Below the pieces are notes generated by a model. It worked only from the letters and a program-made list of their open reading frames with translations. It searched no databases and was not told the DNA's origin. This document shows, piece after piece, positions 16,534 through 25,294 of a stretch of DNA of 64,000 nt; the stretch's first letter is position 1, and each line of letters begins with the position of its first letter. The position numbers were made by a program, and so were the translations under genes. The stretch is from Nonomuraea rubra (GTDB lineage: Bacteria > Actinomycetota > Actinomycetes > Streptosporangiales > Streptosporangiaceae): contig NZ_JACHMI010000001.1 of NCBI RefSeq assembly GCF_014207985.1, positions 9,345,001 through 9,409,000 on the forward strand, in the 5' to 3' direction.

Positions 16534-17772
16534 ATGCGCGAGGTGTGGGGGCGGGTCAAGCGGCTGCTGGCCGCCGACGACCCCGAGACCGGGCGGTTGA
16601 CCAGGGCCTTGCTGACCCTGGTCCTCGCCTGGTCGCTGGTGGTCGCCTCGCCGGGCCGGGCGGCGGCGCTCGTGTGGTCGGCGCTCGGTGTCGCGATGGC
16701 CTGCTGGCTGGCGTTCGTCCTCCTCGACGGCCGCTACCCCACCAAGGCCCCACTCGACGACCGCTCCCCCACCCCTGACCGGACGCCACCCGACGAGACG
16801 CGTTCCAGCCGCCGAATCGCTGCGCGCATCAGAGCCTCGTTCGCCGAGCGTGTCCCCGTGGCGCCTACGGCGCTGCTCGCGGCCGGGTCCGCGGTGGCGG
16901 CCACGGTGACGGGGTCGGAGTCGGCGGCGCCGACGGTGTTCCTGTTCGCGATGCTGCTGCTGTATGCGGCGCACATGGCGCCGAGCATGACGACCATCTG
17001 CCTGGTCACCGCGATCGACCTGGGGTTGATGGCCGGGAGCCTGGTCTGGTTCGACCGGCCGCGGACGTCGATCGTGGTCCAGGGGATGGTGATGGTGTGC
17101 ACGGTGCTGTTCGCGCTGCACCGCCGCCAGTACCGCCGCACCCTCCAGGACCGGGCCCGTGCCATGGCCCTGGACGAGCGCGCCCGCATCGCCAGGGAGC
17201 TGCACGACGTGCTCGCGCATTCCCTGGGTGCGCTGGGAGTGCAGCTCGACGTGGCCGAGGCGCTGCTGACCGAGCGAGGGGACGTGGAGGGCGCGGTGGC
17301 CCGCATCCGCCGCTCGCGCGGGCTCGCCAGGGAAGGGCTGGTGGAGGCACGGGCTGCGGTGGCGGCGCTGCGCGAGGACGTGCCCCCGCTGCCGGACGCG
17401 CTCGGCCTGCTCGTGACCGAGCACCGCCGCGACCACTCCGTACGAGCCGAACTGCGCACGACGGGGACGCGGCGGCCGATCACCCCTGCTGCCGAGGTCT
17501 GCCTGCTGCGCACGGCCCGCGAGGCTCTCACCAACGCCGCCAGGCACGCCCCGGGCCGGCCGGTCACGCTCGGCCTGTCGTACGGCGAGCACTCCGTCCG
17601 CCTGACGGTCCGCAACCCCCTTCCCACCCAGGAGCACACGGGAGAACAGCCGGGGCACCACAGCGGGTACGGGCTGACCGGGATGCGGGAGCGGGTGGCG
17701 CTGGCGGGTGGGACGCTGGGTGCCGGTCCCTCGGGCGAGACGTGGGAGGTACGGGCGGAGGTGCCGGAGTGA
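16534..17772 (+). CDS. NarL-type sensor histidine kinase
   Basis: Two-component kinase of 412 aa. The N-terminal half has several membrane helices (about residues 25-65 and 110-195) with a Pro-rich loop between. HisKA_3 dimerisation follows with the phospho-acceptor H224 in ARELHDVLAHSLG, then a HATPase_c domain with the N-box REALTNAARHA and G-box GYGLTGMRERVALAGG. The short extracellular loops point to sensing within the membrane. The ATG at 16534 is 3 nt after the microprotein stop, and the stop overlaps the response-regulator GTG as GTGA. The signal sensed cannot be told. Confidence 0.93.
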   Translation: MREVWGRVKRLLAADDPETGRLTRALLTLVLAWSLVVASPGRAAALVWSALGVAMACWLAFVLLDGRYPTKAPLDDRSPTPDRTPPDETRSSRRIAARIRASFAERVPVAPTALLAAGSAVAATVTGSESAAPTVFLFAMLLLYAAHMAPSMTTICLVTAIDLGLMAGSLVWFDRPRTSIVVQGMVMVCTVLFALHRRQYRRTLQDRARAMALDERARIARELHDVLAHSLGALGVQLDVAEALLTERGDVEGAVARIRRSRGLAREGLVEARAAVAALREDVPPLPDALGLLVTEHRRDHSVRAELRTTGTRRPITPAAEVCLLRTAREALTNAARHAPGRPVTLGLSYGEHSVRLTVRNPLPTQEHTGEQPGHHSGYGLTGMRERVALAGGTLGAGPSGETWEVRAEVPE

Positions 17773-18401
17773 AGGTGCTGGTGGTGGATGACCAGCAGGT
17801 GATGCGCGAAGGGCTCGTGGCGTTGCTGGACCTGGTGGACGGCGTCGAGGTCGTCGGGGATGCCGGTCAGGGTGAGGAGGCGCTGGGGCTGGTGGCGGAG
17901 CTGCGGCCGGACGTGGTGCTGATGGACCTGCGGATGCCGGTCATGGACGGTGTGGAGGCGACGCGGCGGATCGCCCGCGAGTATCCCGGGGTGGCCGTCG
18001 TGGTGCTGACCACGTACGACGACGACCGGTCCGTGGACGCGGCGCTGCTGGCGGGGGCGCGCGGTTACCTGACCAAGGACGCGGGGCGGGCCGAGATCGC
18101 CGCGGCGCTGCGTTCGGCCGCCGCGGGGCAGTCGACGTTCTCGCCCGCGGCGGCCAAGCGGCTGGTCGAGGTGCTGTCCCGGGGTGCCGCCGAGCCGGTG
18201 ACCGTCTGTCCGGACGGGTTGACGGTGCGGGAGGTGGAGGTGCTGCGGCTGATCGCGCGCGGGCTCAGCAACGCCGAGATCGCCGCCCGCCTGTTCATCG
18301 CCGCGACGACGGTCAAGACGCACATCAACAACGCCTTCGCGAAGATCGGCGTACGCAACCGCACCGAGGCCGCCGGCTACGCCCGCAACCGGCTCCTCTG
18401 A
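17769..18401 (+). CDS. NarL/FixJ-type response regulator
   Basis: Regulator of 210 aa. The receiver domain (1-120) has the acidic pair DD at residues 7-8, the phospho-acceptor D53 in VVLMDLRMPVMDG, the conserved Thr in VVVLTTYDDD and the Lys in YLTKDAG. The C-terminal LuxR-type helix-turn-helix (about 150-205) reads LTVREVEVLRLIARGLSNAE and TVKTHINNAFAKIGVRNR. The GTG start is within the kinase stop overlap, fixing the start and the pairing with the kinase. It converges on the PKS gene 19 nt away; control of that cassette is possible but untested. Confidence 0.95.
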   Translation: MKVLVVDDQQVMREGLVALLDLVDGVEVVGDAGQGEEALGLVAELRPDVVLMDLRMPVMDGVEATRRIAREYPGVAVVVLTTYDDDRSVDAALLAGARGYLTKDAGRAEIAAALRSAAAGQSTFSPAAAKRLVEVLSRGAAEPVTVCPDGLTVREVEVLRLIARGLSNAEIAARLFIAATTVKTHINNAFAKIGVRNRTEAAGYARNRLL

Positions 18402-18420
18402 ACGCCGCGGGCGGCGGGTC

Positions 18421-21400
18421 TCAGCCTCCGAACGCCGGCACGCTCTCGAGGACGGCCTCGGGCGCGGCGTCCTGTCTCGGCTTCCGCGTCGTGAGCAGAC
18501 CCACCAGGTGATCGGCGATCGCGGAGATGGTGGGCTGCTGCCACAGCAGGGTCGCGGGGAGCCGGCAGCCGAAGCGCTTCTCCAGCCGCCGCCTGACCAT
18601 GACCGTCATCACCGAATCCAGCCCCTGCTCGATGAGGGGTCGCCGGACCGCCAGGTCCTCGGTGTCCAGCCTCATCACGGCCGCTATCTCCGCGCGGACC
18701 TCCGTCTGGACGTGCTCGCGCAGTTCGTCCGGCGGTAGGCCGGCGAAGGAGTCCGCGGGTTCCCGCAGCTCCTCCTCGGCCGGCGCCGGCGCGTCGATCA
18801 CCGGGTAGCGGAGTCCGGACAGGTGTCCCACCACGCGGCCGTCGGCGTCGGCCAGGAGAGCCTGTACGGTGTCGTCGCCCGCCGGGTCGACGGCCGCGTG
18901 GATGATGACGGTCTCCGGTGGGGTGCCGGTCAGGGCCACCTCGTCGATGTGCACCACCATGCGCAGCACCGGGTCGCCGGGGAAGACGCAGGGAGCCACG
19001 GACATCACCGCGTCCAGCGCGGGTGCCCACGTCAGCGGCGCCTTGACGGCCTGCCCGCCCTCCGCCTGCCCGTTACCTGCCTGTCCGTCATCCGGGTACG
19101 TGTCGTCCGGGTGTCCGGTGCGGACTGTGGCGCGTAGTACTCCTTCTCCGCCCAGCAACGTCTGGATCGTCCATTCGAAGCCCGTCGCGGGGACGCCGAC
19201 CGCGGCCAGGCGCCGGTGCACGAAGCCGGTGTCGAGGGGGGTGAGACCGGTCGTGCCGGCCTCCGGGAGCACGTCCGGCAGCGCAGGTGCGCGGCCCGCC
19301 GCCACCCCATTGCCGTGAGCCGCCGCATGGTCGTGAGCCGCCCCCTTGCCGCGAGCCGCCCCATTGCCCTGGACTGCTCCGTTGCTCCTGGCCGCCGCAT
19401 CGCCGGGAGCCGCCACGGACGCCGTGACGTGCACCAGCCAGGCGGGTTCCGGCTCGCCGGGGCCGGCCGGGGTGCGTGCCGCGAGCCGGATCGCGGGAGG
19501 CTCGTGGACGATCTGGATCTGCCTGCGTTCCGCCGTCATCAGCGGATGCATCATCTCCACGTCGGTCAGGACGGGCACGGCCCCGTCAGCGCCCGCCACC
19601 GCGTGCAGGAACGTGTTGACCAGCACGGCTGCGGGCACGATCTCGACCCCGTTGAGCGCGTGGCTGCCCGGGTAGGGCCGGTTGGCGTCCTCCAGGCTGG
19701 TGCGCCACAGCCGTGAGCGGCTGCCCGCGAGGCTCGTCCCGGCGCCGAGCAGGGTGTGGGAGTGCACGTCGTGGCCACGGTTCTCGTCGTCGCCGGCCGA
19801 GGCGTCACGCCAGTGGCGGCGGTGCTGCCAGGCGTACGGCGGCAGGTCGGCCAGGTCGCCGGACGGCTGCAGGCGGCTCCAGTCCACCTCGACGCCGTGG
19901 CAGTGCGCCAGGCCCACCGCTGCGAGGAGGGTCGAGCGCTCCGGCTGGTTGCGGCGCAGCGACGTGCCGACGAACACGTCCTCGAACCCGGCCTCCTCGA
20001 TCGTCTCGGTGATGGAGTGCGCGACCACGGGGTGCGGGGAGATCTCCAGGAACGCGCGGTAGCCGTCCTGGGCGGCGGCCTGGGTCGCGGCGGCCAGCCG
20101 GACGGGGTCCCGCAGGTTCGCCGCCCAGTACGCGGAGTCCAGGACGGGCGTGGACCGGGGGTCGGCCAGCACGGTCGTGTACATGGGGATGCGGGGAGCG
20201 CCGAACGCGAGATCGGCGGTGGCCGCCGCCAGTTCGACGGCCAGGGGTTCCATGTGGGGGCTGTGGAAGGCGACGTCCGACGCCACCCGGCGGGCCACGA
20301 TCCCCTCGGCCGGCCACTCGTTCAGCACCGCCTCGACCGCGGCGACGTCGCCGGACAGGACGGTGGAGCCGGGCGCCGACGAGATCGCGGCGACCAGATC
20401 GGTACGGCCGGCCAGCCGCCCGGCCGCCTCCTCGAAGGGCAGGCCGACCATGACCATGGCCCCCTTGCCCTCGGCCTGGCGCAGCAGCCGGGACCGGCGG
20501 CAGATCAGGCGCGCGCCGTCGGCGACCGACATCGCGCCGGCCGTCACCGCCGCCGCGATCTCGCCGACGGAGTGCCCGATGACGGCCTTGGGGCCCACCC
20601 CGTACGCGTTCCACAGCCGGGCGAGGCCCAGCTGCATCACGAAAATCATGGTCTGTACGCGGTCGATCCCGTCGAGCTCGCCCTCGGTCAGGACCTGCCG
20701 GGGGGAGAAGCCGATCTCCTCGGCGAAGATCGGCTCCACCTCGTCGACCAGGGCCGCGAACTCCGGCTCGGTGGCGAGCAGCTCCCGCCCCATGCCGCGC
20801 CACTGGCAGCCCTGCCCGGAGAACACCCAGACGGGCCCGGGGCCTGGGTCGGGCAGCACGTCCCCGGTGAGGACGTCCTCGGACGGCAGGTCCTCGGCGA
20901 GCCTGCGCAGGTTCGCCGCCAGCTCGCCCCTGCCGTCCGCGATGACGACGGCCCGGCGGGCCAGGTGGGAACGCCGCAGCGCCAGCGTGTGCCCCACCGA
21001 AGCCACGTCGAGCCCGTCGAGCCGGTCGGCCAGCGTGCCCGCGTACCGCCGCAGAGCCGTCCGCGACGCGGCCGACAGCGGGAACAACCGCTGGCCCTGG
21101 GAAACCCGGGACGCCCGGGGCGGCTCCGAAGCCGGCGGTGGGGCCTGTTCGAGCAGGATGTGCGCGACCGTGCCCCCGTACCCGAAGCTGGACACCCCTG
21201 CCCGCCGGGGATGCCCGCGCTCCGGCCAGGCCGACCGTTCGGTCACGAGGCGGAGCCCCGAGGTCTCCCACGAGATGGCCGGGTTCGGGGTGGTCAGCAC
21301 GCTCGGAGGGATCTCGCCGCGATCGAGGGCGAGCACCGCCTTGATGACGCCGGCGATGCCGGCGGCGCCTTCGAGGTGCCCGATGTTGGACTTGACGGAG

Positions 21401-22446
21401 CCGATGAGGCAGGGGTCGCCGGGCGGGCGTCCCGTGCCGTACACGGCGGCCAGCGCCTCCGCTTCGAGCGGGTCGCCGAGCCTGGTCCCGGTCCCGTGCG
21501 CCTCGACGTAGCCGACCGTGGCGGGCGAGATGCCCGCCTGGCGGCAGGCCCTGGTCATCACGTGTTCCTGGGCCGCGCCGCACGGGGCCATGATGCCGTT
21601 GGTGTGCCCGTCCTGGTTCACGGCGCTGCCGATGACGAGCGCGAGGATCCGGTCGCCGTCGCGCCGCGCATCGGACAGCCGTTTGAGCACGACCACGCCG
21701 CAGCCCTCGCCGCGCCCGTAGCCGTCGGCCGCGGCGTCGAACGACTTGGACCGCCCGTCGGGGGCCAGAGCTCCGGCGGTGCCGAGCGTGAGGGTCTGGC
21801 CGGGGGTGACGAGCAGGTTGACGCCGCCGGCGAGGGCGACGTCGCTCTCGCCGAGCCGCAGGCTCTGCGCGGCCAGGTGCAGCGCGACCAGCGACGCCGA
21901 GCAGGCGGTGTCGACGGCCATGCTGGGGCCGCGCAGGTCCAGGGAGTAGGAGATGCGGTTGGCGACGGCGCAGGTCGCGGCGCCGATCCCGGTCCACGCC
22001 TCGATCTGGGGCAGGTCCTCCAGCAGGCGGCCGCCGTAGTCGGCGGTGCAGACCCCGACGAACACGCCGGCGTCGGTGCCGGCCAGCGCGTGCGGCGGCA
22101 GGCCGGCGTGCTCCAGGGCCTCCCACGCGGTCTCCATCAGGATGCGCTGCTGCGGGTCCATCAGCTCGGCCTCGCGGGGCGACAGGCCGAAGAACTCCGC
22201 GTCGAAGCCCTCGATGTCGTTCAGGAAGCTGCCGTGGCGTACGGCGTCGCGCAGCGCGGCGGCGTACTCGGGGCTGTGGTTCTCGTACGGGCGCCAGCGT
22301 TCGGCGGGCAGCGGCCGGGTCGTGTTCCTGGCGGCGCAGAGCAGGTCCCAGAACGCGTCCGGCGAGCCGGCGTCGCCGGGGAAGCGGCATCCGATCCCGA
22401 CCACCGCGACCGGTTCCACCCGTACTCCGCTCGGACTATCGGCCAT
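18421..22446 (-). CDS. Iterative type I polyketide synthase, orsellinic acid synthase type (KS-AT-DH-ACP)
   Basis: Single-module PKS of 1341 aa. KS (about 10-430) has C182 in DTACSAS, H317 in EAHGTGT and H357 in NIGHLEG. AT (about 520-830) has S626 in GHSVGE. A dehydratase-like domain (about 895-1180) keeps HALNGVEIVP with H929, the HX3GX4P motif, and an LDAVM segment for the Asp. ACP (about 1245-1320) carries S1278 in GLDSVMTV. No KR, ER, MT or TE is present. This size and order match AviM and CalO5, which build orsellinic acid from one acetyl and three malonyl units; 6-methylsalicylate synthases would have a KR. AAGGGA precedes the ATG at 22446. The KASIII and ACP genes just upstream in the operon would take the product off. 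Confidence 0.9.
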   Translation of the reverse strand: MADSPSGVRVEPVAVVGIGCRFPGDAGSPDAFWDLLCAARNTTRPLPAERWRPYENHSPEYAAALRDAVRHGSFLNDIEGFDAEFFGLSPREAELMDPQQRILMETAWEALEHAGLPPHALAGTDAGVFVGVCTADYGGRLLEDLPQIEAWTGIGAATCAVANRISYSLDLRGPSMAVDTACSASLVALHLAAQSLRLGESDVALAGGVNLLVTPGQTLTLGTAGALAPDGRSKSFDAAADGYGRGEGCGVVVLKRLSDARRDGDRILALVIGSAVNQDGHTNGIMAPCGAAQEHVMTRACRQAGISPATVGYVEAHGTGTRLGDPLEAEALAAVYGTGRPPGDPCLIGSVKSNIGHLEGAAGIAGVIKAVLALDRGEIPPSVLTTPNPAISWETSGLRLVTERSAWPERGHPRRAGVSSFGYGGTVAHILLEQAPPPASEPPRASRVSQGQRLFPLSAASRTALRRYAGTLADRLDGLDVASVGHTLALRRSHLARRAVVIADGRGELAANLRRLAEDLPSEDVLTGDVLPDPGPGPVWVFSGQGCQWRGMGRELLATEPEFAALVDEVEPIFAEEIGFSPRQVLTEGELDGIDRVQTMIFVMQLGLARLWNAYGVGPKAVIGHSVGEIAAAVTAGAMSVADGARLICRRSRLLRQAEGKGAMVMVGLPFEEAAGRLAGRTDLVAAISSAPGSTVLSGDVAAVEAVLNEWPAEGIVARRVASDVAFHSPHMEPLAVELAAATADLAFGAPRIPMYTTVLADPRSTPVLDSAYWAANLRDPVRLAAATQAAAQDGYRAFLEISPHPVVAHSITETIEEAGFEDVFVGTSLRRNQPERSTLLAAVGLAHCHGVEVDWSRLQPSGDLADLPPYAWQHRRHWRDASAGDDENRGHDVHSHTLLGAGTSLAGSRSRLWRTSLEDANRPYPGSHALNGVEIVPAAVLVNTFLHAVAGADGAVPVLTDVEMMHPLMTAERRQIQIVHEPPAIRLAARTPAGPGEPEPAWLVHVTASVAAPGDAAARSNGAVQGNGAARGKGAAHDHAAAHGNGVAAGRAPALPDVLPEAGTTGLTPLDTGFVHRRLAAVGVPATGFEWTIQTLLGGEGVLRATVRTGHPDDTYPDDGQAGNGQAEGGQAVKAPLTWAPALDAVMSVAPCVFPGDPVLRMVVHIDEVALTGTPPETVIIHAAVDPAGDDTVQALLADADGRVVGHLSGLRYPVIDAPAPAEEELREPADSFAGLPPDELREHVQTEVRAEIAAVMRLDTEDLAVRRPLIEQGLDSVMTVMVRRRLEKRFGCRLPATLLWQQPTISAIADHLVGLLTTRKPRQDAAPEAVLESVPAFGG

Positions 22447-22475
22447 CGCGTTCGTTTCCCTTCGAGGACGACGTT

Positions 22476-23519
22476 TCACGACCATGCGGGCGTGTCGAGG
22501 ATCTTGATCACGGCGCTGGAGACGGTGACTCCGGGGCCGGTGCCGAGCATCAGCAGGTGGTCGCCGGGGCCCAGCTCGCCCGTCAGCAGCAGCCTGTCGA
22601 GGGCGAGGACCTGGTCGCTGGCCCCGCAGTGGCCGATGGTGCGGCCGTAGCCCCAGGTCGATCGGGACATGGGCAGGTCGAGCGCGGCCATGCACCGCTG
22701 TTCGACGATCTCCTCCGAGTAGTTCATGAAGGCCACCCGGGTGAGGTCGCGGGCCTCGATGCCGCTCTCGGCCAGCGCGCGCTCGACGACGTCCATCAGC
22801 GCCCGCTGGATCTTGAACAGGGCGGCGGTGGCCTCCCCACGGGGCATGACCTGCTGCCTGAACTGCTCGTTTCTGGCCCCGAAGCTCATCCGCCGCCCGA
22901 CGGTGACGCCGGGAGGGAACAGCGGCTCGGTGCCGCGGTGCAGCTCCTCGGCCTCGGGCACGGTCACGGTGCAGACCGACATCAGGCGGGCGAAGCCGGT
23001 CTCCTTCGTCAGGACGAGCGCGCTGGCGGCGTCCCCTCCGATGTAGCCGGGGCCCATGCGCCACCGGTCCATCAGCGGGGTGCCGTAGTTGTCGGCGGCG
23101 ACGAGCAGGGCGGCCTGCCGGCCAGAGCCGGCGTCCAGGTAGCTGGCGGCGAGTTCGAGCGCGATGAACATCCCGTTGCAGCCCTGCCGGATCTCGGTGG
23201 CCAGGACGTCCCCGCCGACGAGCTGGCGCTGCAGGTAGGCATGCGGGGGCCAGCCGTCCGGGCCCTGGTGCCACGTCGAGGCGTACAGGAGGAGATCGAG
23301 GTCCGCCGGTGACCGGCCGCTGCGCTTGAGCGCGCTCTGCGCCGCGTGCAGGGCCATCTCGGGAGCCGGTACGTCACCGGCCACCGCCGCCCCTGCCAGG
23401 TTGTGCAGCTCGGCCTCCTCCGCCGGGTACCAGCCCTTGGCGACGGCCTTCTCGACGCTGACGACGGTCCGGGGCAGGAAGGCTCCCACTCCGCTGATGT
23501 ACGTGTCCGCCCACTGCAT
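22476..23519 (-). CDS. KASIII-like acyltransferase A (ChlB3/CerJ type)
   Basis: Thiolase-fold protein of 347 aa resembling FabH. The nucleophile is C114 in [14 protein letters not shown] and the histidine is H297 in [10 protein letters not shown]. The FabH Asn site is not seen: the segment there reads [12 protein letters not shown], and an Asp lies five residues after His. That pattern fits KASIII homologues that transfer acyl groups (ChlB3, ChlB6, CerJ) rather than condense them. It lies between the free ACP and the PKS, 29 nt before the PKS start. Probable job: move the aryl group from the PKS ACP to the free ACP, or from that ACP to an acceptor. Which of the two KASIII proteins does which step cannot be told. 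Confidence 0.85.
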   Translation of the reverse strand: MQWADTYISGVGAFLPRTVVSVEKAVAKGWYPAEEAELHNLAGAAVAGDVPAPEMALHAAQSALKRSGRSPADLDLLLYASTWHQGPDGWPPHAYLQRQLVGGDVLATEIRQGCNGMFIALELAASYLDAGSGRQAALLVAADNYGTPLMDRWRMGPGYIGGDAASALVLTKETGFARLMSVCTVTVPEAEELHRGTEPLFPPGVTVGRRMSFGARNEQFRQQVMPRGEATAALFKIQRALMDVVERALAESGIEARDLTRVAFMNYSEEIVEQRCMAALDLPMSRSTWGYGRTIGHCGASDQVLALDRLLLTGELGPGDHLLMLGTGPGVTVSSAVIKILDTPAWS

Positions 23520-23533
23520 GACTGCGCCCCCGG

Positions 23534-23785
23534 CTACACGGATTCGAGTTCCCTGACCATCGCCACGATGGTCACGACGTCCCTGAAGTTCTCGGGGTCG
23601 AGCTTCGCCGCGGGGATCGGGACGCCGACGTCCTTCCTGAGGAAGTTCAGCAGCCGCGCCGTCCGCAGGGAGTCCAGCAGGCCCGACACCAGGAGCGGGG
23701 TGGTCTCGTCGACCTTGATGTCGTCGCCGTCCAGGACGAGGTTCTCCTGGATGAAGCCGACCAGCCGCTGCGTGAGCTCGGTCAT
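23534..23785 (-). CDS. Free-standing acyl carrier protein
   Basis: Acyl carrier protein of 83 aa with the phosphopantetheine site S39 in [16 protein letters not shown], a variant of the DSL motif. [20 protein letters not shown] is the first helix and [12 protein letters not shown] the last. Its start overlaps the KASIII-B stop as ATGA, and KASIII-A begins 14 nt later. It corresponds in position and type to ChlB2 of chlorothricin biosynthesis, a relay carrier between an aryl PKS and the final acyl transfer. No dedicated phosphopantetheinyl transferase lies in the window. Confidence 0.9.
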   Translation of the reverse strand: MTELTQRLVGFIQENLVLDGDDIKVDETTPLLVSGLLDSLRTARLLNFLRKDVGVPIPAAKLDPENFRDVVTIVAMVRELESV

Positions 23786-24849
23786 GCGTGCGCGCCTCTC
23801 GTGACGGAACCCTTGGTGACGGGAGTGGTGGACAGAACCCGGAACGCGGCCGCGGCGACGGACGTCCCAGAGCCGAACCCGACCATGAGCAGGTGGTCGC
23901 CGGCCACGAGCCCGCCGGTCGCGATCAGGTGCTCGAAGGCGATGAACTGGTCCACCGCGCCGCAGTGGCCGACGCGCCGCCCGTAGTCCCACGTCGTCTG
24001 GTCCTCGTCGATGCCCAGCCAGGACATCTGCCCGTCCAGGTCCTCGCGGCGGCCGTGCGGGAACGCCACCCGCGTGACGTCGGCGAGGCCGATCCCGGCC
24101 TCGTCCAGGGTCTGCTCGACCTGCTGCATCATCGTCTTCTGGATCGTCAGGTGGATCCCGGTTCCGTGCGCCTTGAGCAGCCGCTGGCGGAACTCCTCGT
24201 GCCGGTCGCCGAAGCTCAGCCCCCTCCCGACGGTGGCGTCCGGGGGGAACAGGGGGTAGCCGCCGTCGTTGACGGCGTCGGCCTCCGGGATCGTGGTCGC
24301 GTTGACCGCGAGGAGCTCGGCCATGCCGTACTCCTTGCCGAGGACGAGCGCGCACGCGGCGTCGCCGATCACCGCTCCGGGCGTCATGCGCCAGCGGTCG
24401 ACCAGCGGGGTGCCGTGGTTGTCCGCGGAGACCACCATCGCCGTTTCCCGCCGCTGGTCGGCCTGAAGGTAGCTGGCCGCCAGCTCCAGCGAGCTGATCA
24501 TGCCGACGCAGCCGCTCCGGATCTCGAACGCCGGCACGTGCCCGCCGAGGAGGTGCATCTGCAGGTAGTGCTGGGGCTGCCAGCCGTTGGGGCCCTGGTG
24601 CCAGACCGACGGGTAGAGCAGGAGGTCGAGCTCGCGCGGGGAGGATTCGCCCCAGCGCTCGTAGGCGTCCAGGACCGCGCGCCTGGCCATCTCCGGCGCG
24701 GGCACGTCGCCGGCGACCGCCGCCCCGATCTGCTGGAACCGCTCGATCTCCGCCGCCGGGTACAGGCCCTCCCGGGCCGCCTGCTCGACGGTCACGATGT
24801 CCGGCACGAAGACGCCGAGGCTCCTGACGAACATGTTGGATGTACGCAC
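23782..24849 (-). CDS. KASIII-like acyltransferase B (ChlB3/ChlB6/CerJ type)
   Basis: Second FabH-like protein, 355 aa, clearly paralogous to acyltransferase A: both share WHQGP.GW and PLVDRWRM or PLMDRWRM segments. C114 is in [14 protein letters not shown] and H295 in [21 protein letters not shown] replaces the FabH Asn region. The GTG at 24849 is preferred to the ATG at 24834: it has AGGGGA upstream and puts the catalytic Cys at residue 114 exactly as in paralogue A. It is the first gene of the four-gene cassette and overlaps the ACP gene by 4 nt. Two such enzymes in one operon argue for a two-step acyl relay. Confidence 0.85.
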   Translation of the reverse strand: MRTSNMFVRSLGVFVPDIVTVEQAAREGLYPAAEIERFQQIGAAVAGDVPAPEMARRAVLDAYERWGESSPRELDLLLYPSVWHQGPNGWQPQHYLQMHLLGGHVPAFEIRSGCVGMISSLELAASYLQADQRRETAMVVSADNHGTPLVDRWRMTPGAVIGDAACALVLGKEYGMAELLAVNATTIPEADAVNDGGYPLFPPDATVGRGLSFGDRHEEFRQRLLKAHGTGIHLTIQKTMMQQVEQTLDEAGIGLADVTRVAFPHGRREDLDGQMSWLGIDEDQTTWDYGRRVGHCGAVDQFIAFEHLIATGGLVAGDHLLMVGFGSGTSVAAAAFRVLSTTPVTKGSVTRGAHA

Positions 24850-25294
24850 ACGTCCCCTAACTCGTCGACGATCGCCGCACCCGCGGGCACGGCAGGGCAG
24901 GGCAGGGCGCCGCCGATGCGGCGGAGCGCCAGGGAGAACGGCGTGAACGGGACGGCGGCGGGATGGGCGACGCACATCCCGGAAGCTCGCCGTCGGCGAT
25001 TCGTATGGAAATTCGGCCGAGCACACGCAGCCGGCCGACGAAAATATCGTGAATACGGAGTCGGCGGTCGGATGAGAGTCAGCTGTCAGGTTCTGCAATT
25101 TCTGCAGATCGGCACAGAGGAAAGGATAGGGCCGCTGATCGAGTAAATCAATATAACGTCCCGAAATCTGGACGACGTCATTCCGTGATCGGCGGTCGGC
25201 GGAACGTGTCGAGTTAGGAATTGCACTTTTCCAGGCCGAGCTGCGGTTTCCCGGCCTGGACGGTTCCAGAGCGGTTTCCGAAATTGCGCCCGGC
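24850..25294. other. Intergenic region upstream of the polyketide cassette
   Basis: This 445-bp gap is less GC-rich than its surroundings, particularly 25035-25175. It must hold the promoter of the minus-strand KASIII-ACP-KASIII-PKS operon, but I found no strong -35/-10 pair. Visible structure: a 7-bp direct repeat TTCTGCA at 25091 and 25100 (9-bp period), and the hairpin annotated separately at its right end. A 31-codon minus-strand frame opening at about 25181 lacks a convincing ribosome-binding site and is not called as a gene. Confidence 0.5.
25230..25260. terminator. Hairpin terminator of the CBM2 esterase gene
   Basis: TCCAGGCCG (25230-25238) and CGGCCTGGA (25252-25260) make a perfect 9-bp stem with a 13-nt loop, 35 nt beyond the esterase stop codon. 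There is no T-tract, usual for actinomycete terminators. It insulates the esterase from the polyketide operon. Confidence 0.65.

Noticed and set aside
18402..18420. Short CGCCG/CGGCG hairpin between response regulator and PKS
   Set aside because: Only 5 bp of stem in a GC-rich spacer; too weak to call a terminator.
19756..22650. 964-codon plus-strand frame opposite the PKS
   Set aside because: Antisense shadow of a GC-rich gene; composition is Arg/Gly/His/Val without motifs, and the minus strand has intact KS, AT, DH and ACP motifs.
25086..25181. 31-codon minus-strand frame with a CRNC ending upstream of the polyketide operon
   Set aside because: Only a weak purine patch before the ATG, no signal or known leader-peptide pattern, and no attenuator hairpin between it and the KASIII gene.
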